Source: Burkholderiaceae bacterium (GTDB taxonomy: Bacteria > Pseudomonadota > Gammaproteobacteria > Burkholderiales > Burkholderiaceae_C). Taken from it: a stretch of DNA of 36,261 nucleotides. Made by a program: the position numbers and the translations under genes. Below the pieces are notes generated by a model. That model worked only from the letters and a program-made list of their open reading frames with translations, was not told the DNA's origin and searched no databases. This document shows, one piece after another, positions 24,660 to 35,731 of the stretch (its first letter is position 1; every line of letters starts with the position of its first letter). The DNA lies in contig JADMJJ010000066.1 of assembly GCA_018780645.1 (NCBI GenBank), positions 1 through 36,261 on the forward strand, read 5' to 3'.

Positions 24660-25034
24660 ATGAAAACCCTGCCCCTGCACGCTCTGCGTCATGCCGCCCT
24701 ACCGGTGCTGGCCGCGGTCTTGGTTTCAATGGGGTCGGCCGCCACCGCAGCCACCACCCCGCCAGCCGCACCAAAGGCTGAATCCGCCCAGCTCACCGCC
24801 TCCGCTGGCACGCCCGAACCCGCGGTGCGCGACGTGATCATCGAAGACGAGGCCATGCGCATAGAAGAAACCCGTGTGCGCGGCCAGCTGACCAAGGTCA
24901 CCGTGCAACCGAAGGGCAGCAAGGCGCCGGCCTACGAAATCCTGCTGCCCACGCCGGGCCAGGATGTCTCGGGCACGCCCGGCCCGCAGCGTGGCGGTGC
25001 CGGCCAGCGCGTCTGGCGCGTGATGAGCTTCTAG
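24660..25034 (+). CDS. DUF2782-family exported protein
   Basis: A 124-residue small protein. A signal peptide (HAALPVLAAVLVSMGSAATA) is followed by an Ala/Pro-rich linker. The conserved part VIIEDEAMRIEETRVRGQLTKVTVQPKGS..YEI then ends with GQRVWRVMSF. These motifs match DUF2782, found in betaproteobacteria next to polA and homoserine kinase, exactly as here. The function is unknown; it is probably periplasmic. It is divergent from polA with a 78-base gap and precedes thrB by 23 bases. Confidence 0.85.
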   Translation: MKTLPLHALRHAALPVLAAVLVSMGSAATAATTPPAAPKAESAQLTASAGTPEPAVRDVIIEDEAMRIEETRVRGQLTKVTVQPKGSKAPAYEILLPTPGQDVSGTPGPQRGGAGQRVWRVMSF

Positions 25035-25057
25035 CCAGCCCCCTATTTCAGAAGAAC

Positions 25058-26029
25058 ATGGCCGTATTCACCGAAGTGACGCGCGAACAGGCGTCGCAAC
25101 TTGCCGCCGAGCTGCGCTTAGGCGCCCTGACCGATCTGCGCGGCATCAAGGCCGGCATCGAGAACACCAACTACTTCCTGACGACGGAAGCCGGTGAGTG
25201 GGTGCTGACGGTATTCGAACGCCTGACGTTCGCGGAGCTGCCCTTCTATCTGCAGCTGATGAAGCACCTGGCCCGCCACGGCATCCCGGTGCCGGACCCG
25301 CAGGCCAATGCCAGCGGCGAGATCCTGCTCAGCGTGGCCGGCAAGCCTGCCGCCGTGGTCAACAAGCTGGCCGGCGGCCACCAGCTGGCGCCCGATCTGT
25401 TCCATTGCGAGCAGCTCGGCGCGATGCTGGCGCGCATGCATCTGGCGGCCCAGGACTTCGAGCTCTACCAGCCCAATCTGCGCGGCCTGCCCTGGTGGAC
25501 CGAGACCGTGCCGGTGGTGCTGCCCCATGTGACGGCCGAGCAGGCCGAGCTACTGAGCAGCGAACTGGCCTATCAGCAGACCTTGGCGGCCTCGGCCACC
25601 TATGCCGAGCTGCCGCGCGGACCGATACACGCCGATCTGTTCCGCGACAACGCGATGTTCGAGGGCCTGCCCGGCCGCGAGCAGCTGACCGGCTTCTTCG
25701 ATTTCTATTTCGCCGGCGTCGATGCATGGCTGTTCGACATCGCCGTGTGCATCAACGATTGGTGCATAGACCTGGCCACCGGCCGGCTCGACGAGGCCAG
25801 GGCCCAGGTGCTGGTCAATGCCTATGCCAAGGTGCGCCCGCTGAACGGCGCCGAGTACCGCCTGCTGCCTGCCCTGCTGCGCGCGGCGGCGCTGCGCTTC
25901 TGGATCTCGCGCCTGTGGGACTTCCATCTGCCGCGCGACGCCGCCCTGCTCAAGCCCCATGACCCCGGCCACTTCGAGCGCGTGCTGCGCGAGCGGGTGG
26001 CACGGCCCTGGCACGCCCTGCAGAATTGA
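25058..26029 (+). CDS. thrB: Homoserine kinase, type II (ThrB)
   Basis: A 323-residue kinase of the aminoglycoside-phosphotransferase fold that phosphorylates homoserine in threonine synthesis. It is not the GHMP-type ThrB of E. coli. Landmarks are LGALTDLRGIKAGIENTNYFLTT at 25-47, the hinge VNKLAGGHQL, the catalytic loop PIHADLFRDNAMF near 195, and the metal-binding GFFDFYFAGVD near 220. Length and order match the family. AGAAC upstream of the ATG is a weak ribosome-binding site. Confidence 0.94.
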   Translation: MAVFTEVTREQASQLAAELRLGALTDLRGIKAGIENTNYFLTTEAGEWVLTVFERLTFAELPFYLQLMKHLARHGIPVPDPQANASGEILLSVAGKPAAVVNKLAGGHQLAPDLFHCEQLGAMLARMHLAAQDFELYQPNLRGLPWWTETVPVVLPHVTAEQAELLSSELAYQQTLAASATYAELPRGPIHADLFRDNAMFEGLPGREQLTGFFDFYFAGVDAWLFDIAVCINDWCIDLATGRLDEARAQVLVNAYAKVRPLNGAEYRLLPALLRAAALRFWISRLWDFHLPRDAALLKPHDPGHFERVLRERVARPWHALQN

Positions 26030-26055
26030 CCATAACCCGTGACCCAGCCCTTCTG

Positions 26056-26919
26056 ATGAGTGACAGCGAGCCCTTGATGACGACGACGATGGCCTTGCGC
26101 CTGCAACAGGTTCCCGCCAGCCATGGGGTGCGCTGGCTGCGCCATGGTTTCAAGGTGTTCAAGCGCTTCCCGCTGGGCTTTGTCGGCCTGTTCGGCATGT
26201 TCATGTTCGCCGGCCTGGTGGCCATGCTGCTGCCCGTGCTGGGCACGGCCCTGCTGTTGATGGCGCTGCCGATTCTGTCACTGGGCTTCATGCTCGCCAC
26301 CCATGGCGCACTGCAGGGTCACCGGCCCACGGCGGCGGTGTTCATCGCGCCCTTCCGCCTGACACCGGCGCGGCGCAAGACCCAGTTGGTCCTGTGCGCC
26401 AGCTATGCGTTGGGCACGGTGCTGATCATGGTGCTCAGCGACTGGATCGATGGCGGCGCCTTCGATCGCTTCGAGACCCTGCTGTCCAGCGGCAAGGTCG
26501 ATGAGGCCAAGGTGGCCGAGGCCCTGGCCGACCCGCGGCTGGCACTGGGCTCGCTGACCCGCCTGGGCCTGGCCGCCCTGCTGTCGGTGCCCTTCTGGCA
26601 CGCCAGCGCCCTGGTGCACTGGGGCGGTCAGCACAGCCTGCAGGCGCTGTTCTCCAGCACCCTGGCGGTATGGCGCAATCGCGGCGCGTTCTTACTCAAT
26701 GCGATGGCCTGGTTTGGCGTGTTGATTGCCTTCGGCGTCGTCGCCAGCCTGGTGGCTGCCCTGCTGGGCCTGAACAACTTCGTGGCCGTGATCGCCGTGC
26801 CCGCCGGCCTGCTGTTTTCGACCGTCTTCTACGCCTCGCTGTACTTCACCTTCATCGACAGCTTTCTGTTCACCAATAAGGACGAGCCGCCGGCGACCGA
26901 GCCCGATCCGGTGGCCTGA
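26056..26919 (+). CDS. BPSS1780-family membrane protein
   Basis: A 287-residue inner-membrane protein with about six hydrophobic segments. The N-terminal VRWLRHGFKVFKRFPLGFVGLF block is typical of the BPSS1780 family common in Burkholderiales. The function is unknown. The track of open codons reaches back to a TTG overlapping the thrB stop. The ATG at 26056 is chosen, though no convincing ribosome-binding site is seen, and 26077 is another possibility. It is the last gene of the DUF2782-thrB row and ends 23 bases before a strong terminator. Confidence 0.8.
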   Translation: MSDSEPLMTTTMALRLQQVPASHGVRWLRHGFKVFKRFPLGFVGLFGMFMFAGLVAMLLPVLGTALLLMALPILSLGFMLATHGALQGHRPTAAVFIAPFRLTPARRKTQLVLCASYALGTVLIMVLSDWIDGGAFDRFETLLSSGKVDEAKVAEALADPRLALGSLTRLGLAALLSVPFWHASALVHWGGQHSLQALFSSTLAVWRNRGAFLLNAMAWFGVLIAFGVVASLVAALLGLNNFVAVIAVPAGLLFSTVFYASLYFTFIDSFLFTNKDEPPATEPDPVA

Positions 26920-26942
26920 CCCGCTTGCTCCCGACAATGAGA

Positions 26943-26964
26943 AAAAGGGCCCGCGGGCCCTTTT
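26943..26964. terminator. Bidirectional rho-independent terminator
   Basis: A perfect 10-bp stem AAAAGGGCCC / GGGCCCTTTT with a GC turn is followed by CCTTTTC. The A run on one side and T run on the other make it work for both the BPSS1780 gene and the convergent phoX gene. Confidence 0.88.
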
Positions 26965-26998
26965 CCTTTTCTTGCCAGGGCACCTGGCCCCGCATGCT

Positions 26999-29248
26999 TC
27001 AGCTGCCGATCACGCCGCCATCGTTCTTGGTGATGACGATGGTTGCCGAGCGCGGGCGCTTGCCGGCGCCGTAGCCGGCGTTGCTGGGCCACTGGCTCAG
27101 ATACTTGCTGGCATCGGCGGCATTGGCCGAGCTGATGGTCTCGCCCGGGTGCTGGATGTTGACGAACAGCGCCTTGCCATCGGGCGTCTCGGCGCAGCCG
27201 GTCAGCTCGCAGTCCACCGGGCCGACCAGGAAGCGCTTCAAGGTGTCGGCGGTCGGCGCCTTGCCGACGTAGGTGTCCACCGTCTTGCCACCGGCATAGC
27301 TCAGCGTCTTCTTCTCGCCGTCGCCCACCTTGCCGGGAATGCCGGCCAGCATCATGCAGTTGGTCTTGTCGGTGTAGGCACCGTCGTCGGTCTGTATCCA
27401 GCACACGCCGGTGGCGCGGCTGAACCACAGGCCGTCGGGGCTGGACATGTCCTGATCGTCGGTCAGCGAGGACAGATTGACCAGGCTCTTGTCGGCGCCG
27501 GCTTCCGAGCCGAACAGATAGACGTCCCACTTGAAGGTGGCGGCCGCGGCTTCACCGTTGACTTCAGCGACGCGGATGATGTGGCCGTTGACATTGCCCG
27601 ACTGCTTGGTCGCCGTGCCCTTGGTGTCTTCATAGAAGCGCGGATTGGCGGCATCGACGGTGGCGGCCGTGCGGTTGGAGTTGTTGGTCAGGGTGAAATA
27701 GACCTCGCCGGTGGTCGGATGGGCGGCGCACCATTCCGGGCGGTCCATCTTGGTGGCGCCCACGGCGTCAGCGGCCAGGCGGGCATTGACGACCACATCG
27801 GCCTGATCGGCAAAGCTGTAGTTGGTCGCGGCCTTGATGGCAGCATTGTTGATGCTCAGCTCGACCCATTCGCCGCTGCCATCGGCATTGAACTTGGCGA
27901 CGAAGAGCTTGCCCTTGTCCAGGTACTTGTCACCGGTGGCGATGCGGTCGGCGGCCGTGGCATCGGCTGCGGCCCATGCGGCCTCGGACACCCATTTGTA
28001 GATGTACTCGCCGCGCGAATCGTCACCCATATAGACGGCCAGCGGCTTGCCCTCGACCAGCTTGCTGAAGGCGGCGCTCTCGTGGGCGAAGCGGCCCAGG
28101 CTGGTGCGCTTCTTGATCGCTGCGGCCTTGTTGTAGGCATCGATCTCGACCAGATAGCCGAAGGTGTTCAGCTCGTTGCGGTAATCGTCGCTGCCGTCGG
28201 CACTGGCGCCCTTCTTCGAGATGTCCCAGCGGGCGTACTTGTCGTCCGCACCGCCGGTTTCCCAGCCATGCCGGCTGGCCGCGCCCTGGTTGCGGCCATA
28301 GCGCTTCAGCGAGGTCACGCTCTTGTCATTGGCGCGCGCCGCATCGTCGGCCGCGCCGCGGGTGAAGTAGCCCGACCAGTTCTCTTCGCCGGTCAGGGTC
28401 GTGCCCCAGGGCGTGGTGCCGGTGCCGCAGTTGTTGAGGGTGCCGCGCGCGGTCTTGCCGTCGATGGCGTACTTGGTCTTCATCAGGCCCGAGCCGGCGG
28501 CCACGCCGGACAGTACCACCGGCGTCAGCGGCGTGATACGGCGGTTGAAGGCCGAGTCCTTGACATAGCCGAAGGCGGTGCCGGTCTTCTTGACCTCGAC
28601 CACCGACAGGCCGTGCAGCGGCACCTCGCGGTCAACCTCGGCGGCCGGGCGCGGCAGCGTGTTGGTGCCACCGGTCAGGTGCACAAAGGCCGAGGCACGC
28701 TCGGTGCCGGCATGGCTGGTGGCCTCGTGGTTGATGACCAGCAGGCCGCGGTCCGAGGCCTTCAGATCGGCCTTGCCGTCGGCCGACAGGCCGTAGTACT
28801 CCATGCCGTCGTGATGGTCACCGGCGCGGCTCTCGAAGTCGCCATCGCTGCCGTCGTTCTTGTAGGCGGTGGCCGCGGCGGTGATAGGGTCGCCCAGCGC
28901 ATACAGCACGGTGGCCGTGTAGCCGGCCGGCACGACGACCTTGTCTTCCAGGCTCTTGGCCACGGCGGCAAAGTTGAGCTTCTCCAGCGGCTTGGCTGCT
29001 GGCGCCGGGGCGGGAGCCGGTGCAGGCGCGGGCGCCGGAGCCGGGGCCGGGTCATCGCCACCACCGCAGGCCGACAGCGATACCGCGCTGAGCATGCCGG
29101 TGACGGCCGTGCCCAAGGAGCCGCGCAAGACATTGCGGCGGCTCAGGCGGGCGGTCAGTACCGATTGGAAGCTGGGGTTGTTCGAGGTGTTGTGGTCTTC
29201 GTCGTCAATCAGGCTCAGGGACAGATCGTGGGGCTTGTTCATGTACAT
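26999..29248 (-). CDS. phoX: PhoX-family alkaline phosphatase (DUF839), Tat-exported
   Basis: A 749-residue secreted phosphatase. The N-terminus carries a Tat signal (SRRNVLRG...) leading to LSACGGGDDP, which could be a lipobox, and then a long Ala-Pro repeat linker. The body has PhoX landmarks: NHEATSHAG near 170, GTTLTGEENWSGYF near 265, KYARWDISKKG near 320, YMGDDSRGEYIYKWVS near 395, DRPEWCAAHP near 515, SSPDGLWFSRATGVCWIQTDDG near 605 and CMMLAGIPG. PhoX enzymes release phosphate from esters using iron and calcium. An upstream Pho box (29312-29329) independently supports the identification. Two ATGs are possible (29246-29248 or 29240-29242). The reading ends before the bidirectional terminator. 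Confidence 0.92.
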   Translation of the reverse strand: MYMNKPHDLSLSLIDDEDHNTSNNPSFQSVLTARLSRRNVLRGSLGTAVTGMLSAVSLSACGGGDDPAPAPAPAPAPAPAPAPAAKPLEKLNFAAVAKSLEDKVVVPAGYTATVLYALGDPITAAATAYKNDGSDGDFESRAGDHHDGMEYYGLSADGKADLKASDRGLLVINHEATSHAGTERASAFVHLTGGTNTLPRPAAEVDREVPLHGLSVVEVKKTGTAFGYVKDSAFNRRITPLTPVVLSGVAAGSGLMKTKYAIDGKTARGTLNNCGTGTTPWGTTLTGEENWSGYFTRGAADDAARANDKSVTSLKRYGRNQGAASRHGWETGGADDKYARWDISKKGASADGSDDYRNELNTFGYLVEIDAYNKAAAIKKRTSLGRFAHESAAFSKLVEGKPLAVYMGDDSRGEYIYKWVSEAAWAAADATAADRIATGDKYLDKGKLFVAKFNADGSGEWVELSINNAAIKAATNYSFADQADVVVNARLAADAVGATKMDRPEWCAAHPTTGEVYFTLTNNSNRTAATVDAANPRFYEDTKGTATKQSGNVNGHIIRVAEVNGEAAAATFKWDVYLFGSEAGADKSLVNLSSLTDDQDMSSPDGLWFSRATGVCWIQTDDGAYTDKTNCMMLAGIPGKVGDGEKKTLSYAGGKTVDTYVGKAPTADTLKRFLVGPVDCELTGCAETPDGKALFVNIQHPGETISSANAADASKYLSQWPSNAGYGAGKRPRSATIVITKNDGGVIGS

Positions 29249-29311
29249 ACAGCTGGCAACAGCTCGCGTTGAGGAATGCGCGAGAGACTACGCAGCAGCG
29301 ATGAAACGAAA

Positions 29312-29329
29312 GTGACCGATCTGTGACAG
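29312..29329 (-). promoter_or_regulatory. Pho box upstream of phoX
   Basis: Read on the minus strand, CTGTCAC-AGAT-CGGTCAC gives two 7-bp direct repeats with 11-bp period, close to the PhoB consensus CTGTCAT-N4-CTGTCAT. It lies about 65 bases upstream of the phoX start, in the gap after the aminopeptidase gene. This predicts induction under phosphate starvation. Confidence 0.75.
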
Positions 29330-29382
29330 GGCCGTGAATCGTTCGGCTCAGGGGTTCACCCGCAGACATCCGCGCGCAGCTA

Positions 29383-31989
29383 TCAGGGCAGGAACTGCAG
29401 ATAGGCATCCAGCGCCGCGCCCTGGGCCTCGCGGAAGGCGGCACACAGGCGCAGCCGCTCAAGCGCCTTGGCCAGTGTGCCTGGGCCCGCCGCATAGGCA
29501 TTGGCCCTGGAGCCGAACAGGCGCTGCAGATCGTCAGCCTCGGCTGCGCTGCAACCCTGGCCCAGCTGCTCGGGCCAATAGGCAGGCGCCTGGCTGGGCA
29601 TGCGCTTGCGCATGGCCTCAGCGTGCTTCATCACAAAGGCCCGGATCACTGGCGCTGACGACGCTTGGCGCGATTGGCGCCTGAGGAGCTCGGGCGCGAG
29701 CTCGCGTATATCCAGCCGAGGGTCCAGCATCAGGCCACGGGCACGCTCGGCCAGCACAGGCGACTCAAACCAGCCGAGTGCCTGCAGCAGGTCTTCGCGC
29801 ACCTGGCGCTGCGGCGTCTGCAGGGCACGCTTCAACATCGCATCGAACAGCGCCGCATCGCCCTCGATGGCGGCGCTTTGCAGCAGCGCGCCACGCAGGC
29901 CGGGGTCCAACTCGGTGGCCTGCGGCCCGGCCAACCAGGCCTTGACGCGCTCGCGCGCCTGCGCCCTCAGCGCAATATCCCGACCCAGATCGGCCAGCAG
30001 CGGCAGCAGCAGTTCGCGCAGCAGCCGGCGGTCCTCGCTGTCACCGGCCTGCACGGCCCAGCCCAGCTCGCGGGCCAGTGCGCCATAGCGCTGCTGCCAC
30101 AGACGCGCAAAGGCAGCTTGCTGCTGCGGCTGCACCAGCGGTCGCAGCTCGACCAGCAGCCGCGTCACCGCCTCGGCGATTTCCCGCCTCGGGTCGCGTG
30201 CCAGCTCGGTCGCCAGCGCCAGCACCTGGTTTAGCGGCACGTCGCCGCTCTGCGCCAGCGCCATCTGATCGTCCAGCAGCGCCAGCCATTCATTGATAGA
30301 CAGCTCGCCGCGGGGCAGCTCAGGCGTCAGGTGCGCGCGGTAATACCCTTGACCACCCGGATTCGGCTGCAGCCAGGCCGGGCAGTCACGGTCGGGCAGC
30401 GTGAGTGTCGTGCTGGCCGTCTTCAGCCAGTGGCGGGTGGTGCCGGCCGGCGTGCGCAGTACCAGTGGCACCTGCCACAGCGCCGGGGCGGTGTCGGGGG
30501 TGCCCAGTGGCCGGTAGCGGCTCTGCTCGACCTGCAGCCGAACCGAACCGCTCTCGCAGAGCAGGCGCAGATTCAGCTTCGGAATGCCGGGCTGGTCGAT
30601 AAAGCTGGAGAACGCGCGCACCAGTTCCTGATCGCCATCGGCCAAGGCCGCCATGAAATCATCGCCACTGGCACTGCCCCAGGCGTGGCGGGCCATGTAG
30701 CGCCGCACGCCGGCCTGCATGCGGTCCGGCCCCAGCCAGCCCTCGAACATGGCCAGCACGGCCTGGCCCTTGGAGTAGGTGATCTCGTCGAAGGCCGTGC
30801 CCAGATCCTGCGGTGTGTCCACCGGCTGGCGCACACGCCGGGCGCTGGCCAGGCGGTCGCCGAGCATGGCCGACCGCCGCGCGTGCTGGCCGCTGACCTC
30901 CCAGCGCCAGTCAGGCCGCACTTCGGCGGTGATCTTGTCGCCCATCCAGGACGCGAAGGACTCGTTGAGCCACAGATCGCTCCACCAGCCCATGGTCACG
31001 TAGTTGCCGAACCACTGGTGGGCGATCTCGTGCGCGGCGGTGGACACATAGTCGCGCTGCAGCGTCCGGCTCTCCTCGCCAGGTCGGGCCAGCATGATGC
31101 GCGAGGCATAGGTGATCAGGCCGGCGTTCTCCATCGCGCTGAACCAGTCGGTCAGCGGAATGACCAGGCTGTCGAGCTTGTCATAGGGGTAAGGCAGGCC
31201 GAAATAGGCCTGCAGGCGTTCGACAATGGCCGGCGTCACCGCGGCGGCAAAGGTGGCGTCCTGGGCCTTGCCCAGGGGCGTGAGGTAGCGCAGCGGCAAG
31301 GTGCCGGTCGGCACGCCCTGCAGCACATCGAAGGGCCCGACGGCAAAGGCCAGCAGATAGCTGGGCATCGGCGGGCTGGGCTTGAACTCCAGCCGCTTCC
31401 AGCCCGCGCCGGCCGGACTCTCGCGCAGCACCGGCATATTGGCAAAGGCCTGCTGGCCGCTGGGCACGGTCAGGGCCAGGGTCCAGGGCACCTTCCAGCC
31501 CGGCTCGTCGAACAGCGGGAAGGCGCGGCGGGCGCCGACGTCCTCCAGCTGCGTGAACGCATACCAGCGGCCGCCCTCGCGCTGGCGGAACAGGCCGAAC
31601 ACGTCCTTGTCGCTGATCTGGCCCTCGAAGGCCAGGGTCAACCGTGCGCGGCCTGCCGGCACCGGTTTGTTGAAGTGAAGATAGGCACTGTCGTCATCGG
31701 CCTTGGCGGCGCGGCCCTTCAGCGCGGCGCCTTGCTCGGGCTGCAGACTGACCGTCGAGATGCGCAGTTGCTTGGCATGCAGGCGCAGGCGCTGCAGCGG
31801 CGCCTTCAGCTCCAGCTCGATGGTGACGCTGCCGCTGTGGCGCGAGCGGTCGGGGTCGACGCGCAGATCCACCGCATAGGCCAGCGGCCGCGCGGCATCG
31901 CCCAGGCGCATCGGCAAGGTGGCCGAGGTGGCCAGGTTGCAGGTGAAGAACAGCGCAGCGCTCAGGCTGCACGCGATCAAACGCTTCAT
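29383..31989 (-). CDS. M1-family zinc metallo-aminopeptidase, exported
   Basis: An 868-residue peptidase. The signal peptide MKRLIACSLSAALFFTCNLATSA suggests export; a cysteine inside it is not in a clear lipobox. The exopeptidase motif is SAMEN, a GAMEN variant (FSAMENAGLITY). The zinc site is HEIAHQW with His320, Glu321 and His324, and the third ligand is Glu343 in WLNESFASW. A helical ERAP1-like C-terminal domain fills the last 300 residues. It removes N-terminal residues from peptides, presumably in the periplasm. The start at 31987-31989 is chosen over a frame reaching into uvrD because it yields the signal peptide and has GGGGAGG upstream. It is 29 bases after uvrD. Confidence 0.93.
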   Translation of the reverse strand: MKRLIACSLSAALFFTCNLATSATLPMRLGDAARPLAYAVDLRVDPDRSRHSGSVTIELELKAPLQRLRLHAKQLRISTVSLQPEQGAALKGRAAKADDDSAYLHFNKPVPAGRARLTLAFEGQISDKDVFGLFRQREGGRWYAFTQLEDVGARRAFPLFDEPGWKVPWTLALTVPSGQQAFANMPVLRESPAGAGWKRLEFKPSPPMPSYLLAFAVGPFDVLQGVPTGTLPLRYLTPLGKAQDATFAAAVTPAIVERLQAYFGLPYPYDKLDSLVIPLTDWFSAMENAGLITYASRIMLARPGEESRTLQRDYVSTAAHEIAHQWFGNYVTMGWWSDLWLNESFASWMGDKITAEVRPDWRWEVSGQHARRSAMLGDRLASARRVRQPVDTPQDLGTAFDEITYSKGQAVLAMFEGWLGPDRMQAGVRRYMARHAWGSASGDDFMAALADGDQELVRAFSSFIDQPGIPKLNLRLLCESGSVRLQVEQSRYRPLGTPDTAPALWQVPLVLRTPAGTTRHWLKTASTTLTLPDRDCPAWLQPNPGGQGYYRAHLTPELPRGELSINEWLALLDDQMALAQSGDVPLNQVLALATELARDPRREIAEAVTRLLVELRPLVQPQQQAAFARLWQQRYGALARELGWAVQAGDSEDRRLLRELLLPLLADLGRDIALRAQARERVKAWLAGPQATELDPGLRGALLQSAAIEGDAALFDAMLKRALQTPQRQVREDLLQALGWFESPVLAERARGLMLDPRLDIRELAPELLRRQSRQASSAPVIRAFVMKHAEAMRKRMPSQAPAYWPEQLGQGCSAAEADDLQRLFGSRANAYAAGPGTLAKALERLRLCAAFREAQGAALDAYLQFLP

Positions 31990-32018
31990 GACCACCCTCC
32001 CCGGGTGCTTTCTTGATG

Positions 32019-34430
<2,412 letters not shown>

Positions 34431-34479
34431 GGGGCATTTTAGAAGGTGTGCCGAGAAACAACGCCGGACCACTGCAGCG

Positions 34480-34772
34480 GCAGTGGCAAGGGCGCGCCGG
34501 CCGCTGCGGGCTGAAGCCTTGCCCGGCCCTGGACGGTCCGGACTCCGGCTTCTTTATGCCCGCTGCGACCGGCACACCCTCGCCACTGCTGCAACGGGTG
34601 TGCAGGCTCGCCAATCCACAAGGCACGTGCACCACATGGGGGTGGCGGCCACCAGCGCATCCGCAGAGGGGGCGGGGGGCTGGCCACGGCGGGCATAAAG
34701 AAGCTGGAGGTCGGTCCGTCCAGGACCGGCCCAAGCTTCAGCCCGTCGTGGCCGGCCCCCCGCTCCCTCTGC
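34480..34772 (-). repeat. Twin-hairpin intergenic repeat, copy 2 (inverted)
   Basis: This nearly fills the 34431-34842 gap between the divergent uvrD and SEC-C genes. As the reverse complement it aligns along its full length with 102-395. Hairpin II is 34480-34589 (arms GCAGTGGC / GCCACTGC, core 34507-34562) and hairpin I is 34663-34772 (arms GCAGAGGGGGCGGGG and matching CCCCCGCTCCCTCTGC, core 34690-34745). The start of the linker is also conserved (CGCTGGTGGCCGCC on the minus strand). Core stems show paired changes, for example AAGCC/GGCTT becoming AAGCT/AGCTT. Outside it I see only 34431-34479 and 34773-34842, which must hold the promoters of both flanking genes; no clear -35/-10 pair stands out. 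Confidence 0.85.
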
Positions 34773-34842
34773 CACACCATCGCGGCAAAACAGGGACGCA
34801 GTGGTGAGTCGATCAGTTTCATCTCAGGCAAGATCCAGCGCC

Positions 34843-35241
34843 ATGACAAGCAATTCAAACCCCTGCCCCTGCGGCCGCCCGCTCCCATATGAGGCATGCT
34901 GCGGCCGGTTGCACCGCGCGTTAGCCGACAGCGGCCAGGGCGCGCCCGACGCCGAGGCGCTGATGCGCTCGCGCTACAGCGCCTATGTGCTGGAGCTACA
35001 GGACTATCTGCTGGCCACCTGGCATGCCAGCACCCGGCCGGCCGCGCTGGAGGCCAACGAGCATGGCCTCAAATGGCTGGGGCTTGAGGTGAAACAGCAC
35101 AAAGTGCAAGACGCCGACCATGCCACGGTCGAGTTCGTCGCCCGCAGCAAGCTCGGCGGCCGGGCTCACCGCATGCACGAGATCAGCCGCTTCGTGCGCG
35201 AGAACGGGTTCTGGTTCTACCTGGATGCCCTGCCCGACTGA
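34843..35241 (+). CDS. YchJ-like SEC-C domain protein (UPF0225)
   Basis: A 132-residue protein with an N-terminal SEC-C zinc motif, PCPCGRPLPYEACCGRLH, where the Cys residues form the metal site. The body has ALMRSRYSAYVLELQDYLLATWH and a terminal FVRENGFWFYLDA, typical of the YchJ/UPF0225 family. The fold of the body is NTF2-like in relatives; the function is unknown. The ATG at 34843 places the zinc motif at the very N-terminus as in homologues; an upstream GTG would extend into repeat-flanking DNA. It lies just after the twin-hairpin repeat and converges on a small membrane-protein gene with a four-base gap. Confidence 0.88.
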   Translation: MTSNSNPCPCGRPLPYEACCGRLHRALADSGQGAPDAEALMRSRYSAYVLELQDYLLATWHASTRPAALEANEHGLKWLGLEVKQHKVQDADHATVEFVARSKLGGRAHRMHEISRFVRENGFWFYLDALPD

Positions 35242-35245
35242 CTGC

Positions 35246-35629
35246 TCAGGCGAATTCCTGGCGCACCTGGCGCGACATCAGGCCCTTGGCGGCCCAGGCC
35301 AGCACGGCACAGACCAGTACCGCAAGCAGCAGCCCGCGCAACGACAGCAACAAGCCCAGGCCGAGCGGCAGGACCACCATCACCAGCAACAGCAGCGCGA
35401 TGCACAGGCGCCGCCCCCAGTCATGGCGCTGCCATTGAGCCACACCGGCCGCCAGCGCGGTGGCCGACAGCGCCACACCAGCCAGTACCAGCCAAGGCCT
35501 GTACCCGGTCGGATCGGCCATCAACAGCAGTGCAGCCACCCACAGGCCGGCAACGCCGGCCACCATCAGCAGCGCCGACAGGCAGCTCACCAGCAGCGAG
35601 CGGGATCCAACGGTGAAGGTCTGGGGCAT
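35246..35629 (-). CDS. Small four-helix membrane protein of unknown function
   Basis: A 127-residue hydrophobic protein that I do not recognise. Four membrane segments are visible: LLVSCLSALLMVAGVAGLWV, PWLVLAGVALSATALAAGV, LCIALLLLVMVVLPLGLGLL and LLLAVLVCAVLAWAA, with a positively charged tail MSRQVRQEF. The frame extends 33 codons upstream, but the ATG at 35627-35629 has GGAG upstream and avoids a charged non-conserved-looking leader. It could be a respiratory or transport accessory protein, though nothing in the sequence shows this. Confidence 0.65.
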   Translation of the reverse strand: MPQTFTVGSRSLLVSCLSALLMVAGVAGLWVAALLLMADPTGYRPWLVLAGVALSATALAAGVAQWQRHDWGRRLCIALLLLVMVVLPLGLGLLLSLRGLLLAVLVCAVLAWAAKGLMSRQVRQEFA

Positions 35630-35731
35630 GATCAGCAGCTCCGGGTCATCGACAAGCCGAATTCTTTCCGCCACACCCCGCCCTGTCATGTCCCCCTGTT
35701 GGGGGGGAGAGCCCGTTCTGTAGACCATCCC

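Noticed and set aside
24582-24692. 37-residue N-terminal extension of DNA polymerase I
   Set aside because: It overlaps the start of the divergent DUF2782 gene and is unlike the family N-terminus, which begins at MSTPTLLLVDGSS.
26972-29272. 766-codon open frame on the plus strand opposite phoX
   Set aside because: The translation is Gly/Val/Ala repeats without domains; phoX on the other strand has a Tat signal, Pho box and family motifs.
34439-34897. 152-codon minus-strand frame through the second twin-hairpin element
   Set aside because: Same reason: palindromic repeat translation with no protein family and no start signals.
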